From Gemmatimonadota bacterium (GTDB lineage: Bacteria > JAAXHH01): 64,000 nt of DNA. Within the stretch, counting starts at the first letter, position 1; each line of letters opens with the position of its first letter. The stretch is from positions 1 to 64,000 of the forward strand of contig VXRC01000014.1 in NCBI GenBank assembly GCA_009838645.1. The letters run 5' to 3'. A program made the translations under genes and the position numbers. Of this stretch, positions 62,526 through 64,000 are shown piece by piece. The notes beneath the pieces were generated by a model, which saw only the letters and a list, made by a program, of their open reading frames with translations, made no database searches and was not told where the DNA came from.

Positions 62526-63746
62526 TCAGTTCTTCTTGTCATCGTCAGAACGGTCTGAGTCCGTAGCATCCTGCCGATCTTCTTTGCCGGCGTCATCGGA
62601 ATCGTCCCCGCCGGTCTCGTCCCCGCCGGTCTCGTCCCCGCCGGTCTCGTCCGTTTCCACCCTTTCCTGATCTCTCGCGTCGCTATCCGCGGGGTCGCCA
62701 TCGCCTTTGCGGTCGTCACGGTCAGGCTTGTCAGCGCCATCCTCGTCAGCCTTGTCCTCCGGCTCCTCCGAGTACCCCATCTCCACATCGTAGTCGTAGA
62801 TGAACTCGTCGTCATCGGGCCAGTAGCCTCGGCCGGTGCGCTGCTCGCCGGCCGGGGTCGACGAATCCCGGGGAAGGGTCGGGGTATCGGGTTCGCCGGT
62901 GGTCAGCGCGGGCCGCTCCCCGTCACCTTCATCACCGCCGCCGCCTTCTCCGCCACCGTCACCGTTGTCATCCCCCTCCTCCTCTTCTTCCGCCTCTTCG
63001 GCTTTCCTGCGACTGCGGCCGATCAGCGCGGCGATCCCCATGCTGATGAAATACAGCACCACCAGCGGAATCGCCACGAGGGTCTGTGTGTAGGGATCGC
63101 CCGTGGGCGTTATGACGGCGGCGGCGATGAATATGACGACCAGGGCAATGCGCCACACGCGTTTGAGCACGCCGGCGTTCAGGATGCGAAGCCAGGTCAG
63201 GAAGGCCACCACGGCCGGCATCTGGAACACGACGCCCATGATGAGTACCATCTTGTTTACGAGTCCGATATAGAACCCGATGTCCCACTGGGGCTTTATG
63301 TCCGGTACATGGAGCTGCACGAAAAACCGTACCATGACCGGGATCAGGACGTAGAAAGCGAAGGCCGCGCCGACGAGGAACAGCACGCAGCAAAAGAAGA
63401 TGACGAGGGGAACGTACTTCTTCTCCTTGTCGAGCAGGCCGGGGGATATGAATGTCCAGAGCTGGTAGAGGACGTAGGGCAGCACGAGGGCGAATCCCAG
63501 CAGCAGCGAGATGTTCACCCTGGCCGTGAACATGCCGGCCGGCCGGATGGCCTGAATCTCGATCTCGGTCTTGAGGTTTTCCTGGAAGGTCGGCGAAAGC
63601 AGGAAATTGATGATGTAGTCGGCAAAGGTGAAGCAGAGAACCATGCCGACCAGGATGGCGAGGACGGACTTCAGTATGGCCCTGCGAAGCTCTTCGAGAT
63701 GTTCCAGGAAGGACATCTCGCCGCTGCGGCCTCTCGCTGGGGACAT
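62526..63746 (-). CDS. tatC: Sec-independent protein translocase TatC with a long acidic C-terminal tail
   Basis: 406 residues. The TatC core (1-247) has MSFLEHLEELRRAIL, six membrane segments and the conserved FISPGLLDKEKKYVP and AAVITPTGDPYTQ. It is the receptor for twin-arginine signals and acts with TatA. The last ~159 residues are Glu/Asp/Gly-rich and end in a Lys pair; no domain is visible. A 15-bp repeat (62611-62652) encodes part of this tail. ATG 63746 is chosen for GAGGA upstream; the frame to 63818 is probably not used. Confidence 0.9.
   Translation of the reverse strand: MSPARGRSGEMSFLEHLEELRRAILKSVLAILVGMVLCFTFADYIINFLLSPTFQENLKTEIEIQAIRPAGMFTARVNISLLLGFALVLPYVLYQLWTFISPGLLDKEKKYVPLVIFFCCVLFLVGAAFAFYVLIPVMVRFFVQLHVPDIKPQWDIGFYIGLVNKMVLIMGVVFQMPAVVAFLTWLRILNAGVLKRVWRIALVVIFIAAAVITPTGDPYTQTLVAIPLVVLYFISMGIAALIGRSRRKAEEAEEEEEGDDNGDGGGEGGGGDEGDGERPALTTGEPDTPTLPRDSSTPAGEQRTGRGYWPDDDEFIYDYDVEMGYSEEPEDKADEDGADKPDRDDRKGDGDPADSDARDQERVETDETGGDETGGDETGGDDSDDAGKEDRQDATDSDRSDDDKKN
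62611..62652. repeat. 15-bp tandem repeat inside the tatC tail, 2.8 copies
   Basis: CCGGTCTCGTCCCCG at 62611-62625 and 62626-62640, then CCGGTCTCGTCC at 62641-62652. On the minus strand it encodes Thr-Gly-Gly-Asp-Glu repeats. Confidence 0.92.
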
Positions 63747-63930
63747 GACGGTTCCTCTCGCCGGTAGAAACTTCCGAACAACGGGCGGTAAGTAAGCCCG
63801 GACCGTGGTCCCTGTCAAGCAAATCCCCCGTATCCTCCGCCTCCAATGGCCTTGACGAAAGCGGGTTCCAAACTTAGTTTAGTCGAGTCGTTTCAGAGGA
63901 TTCCGCAGAGGTTGCGGCGGGTTGCCGACC

Positions 63931-64000
63931 ATGGATTCCGTCAGGTCACGACCCGCCGCCGGGAGCCGTCGAAGCATGGACGACAACGGGTTGGTTAGAG
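63931..64000 (+). CDS. Possible start of a gene cut by the window edge
   Basis: An open frame starts at ATG 63931 (or 63976) and stays open to the end (MDSVRSRPAAGSRRSMDDNG...). It is divergent from tatC. Only 23 residues are visible, no family can be named and I see no clear ribosome site. It may be nothing. Confidence 0.2.
   Translation, partial: MDSVRSRPAAGSRRSMDDNGLVR

Overview
The window is about 64 kb of GC-rich, densely coded DNA from a Gram-negative bacterium. Two TonB-dependent receptors, two outer-membrane barrel proteins, several lipoproteins with LAAC/LAGC/VAC lipoboxes and Tat components show an outer membrane. The mix of phytanoyl-CoA dioxygenase (PhyH) proteins, Gfo/Idh/MocA and enolase-superfamily enzymes, DUF1028, an FG-GAP/UnbV lipoprotein, a PQQ/sorbosone-type dehydrogenase and a YtxJ (bacillithiol-type) protein is what uncultured Latescibacterota/Poribacteria-like or related FCB-group genomes carry. 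That assignment is inference; the window has no rRNA. I see no tRNA, CRISPR array, insertion sequence, phage or integron.

Layout. 1-826 (-): N-terminal part of an Ig-like repeat lipoprotein. 827-1598: non-coding, with two tandem-repeat tracts. 1599-7986 (+): DUF6702 protein, then a nucleotidyltransferase, a Gfo/Idh/MocA dehydrogenase, a sugar isomerase, a class III aminotransferase and an orphan peptide-binding protein. 8208-12257: a TPR protein and four probable metalloenzymes (two cupins, a fatty acid desaturase, a ferritin-like di-iron protein). 12370-16873 (+): a CLC protein and two tandem barrel proteins behind a near-perfect sigma-70 promoter. 16963-19106 (-): anti-sigma kinase, threonine aldolase, YrdC. 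19308-23688 (-): lipase, then sorbosone dehydrogenase-mutL. 23896-26384 (+): a LysRS/EpmA-like protein and a Zn alcohol dehydrogenase. 26421-35560 (-): a six-gene string (aminotransferase, PhyH, mandelate racemase-like enzyme, AAA ATPase, IMP cyclohydrolase-like protein, giant TPR/FG-GAP/UnbV lipoprotein). 35897-38634 (+): NHL propeller and HupE-like protein. 39488-49708 (+): TatA, glycerate kinase, PhyH, FAD/Fe-S oxidoreductase, DUF1028, MFS, YtxJ, DAO oxidase, MutY. 49776-50855 (-): recA. 51157-62472 (+): TPR protein, unknown protein, BesD/HalD-like PhyH, AGCS transporter, two TonB receptors. 62526-63746 (-): TatC with a long acidic tail.

How it fits together: the 39-48 kb string looks like oxidation of small hydroxy acids with glycerate phosphorylation and export or uptake. 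The 2-8 kb string looks like making or breaking down an amino sugar or amino cyclitol. MutL, MutY and RecA are the DNA-repair genes.

Main leads: (1) an SMC/RecF-type ATPase translationally coupled to an IMP cyclohydrolase-fold protein; (2) two PhyH proteins in which the iron-binding HxD reads HxG and HxA, as in Fe/2OG halogenases; (3) a perfect 9-9-9 palindrome over the recA promoter; (4) short tandem-repeat tracts scattered between genes and, in multiples of three bases, inside otherwise conserved genes; (5) a LysRS/EpmA-type enzyme with a reduced N-terminal domain.
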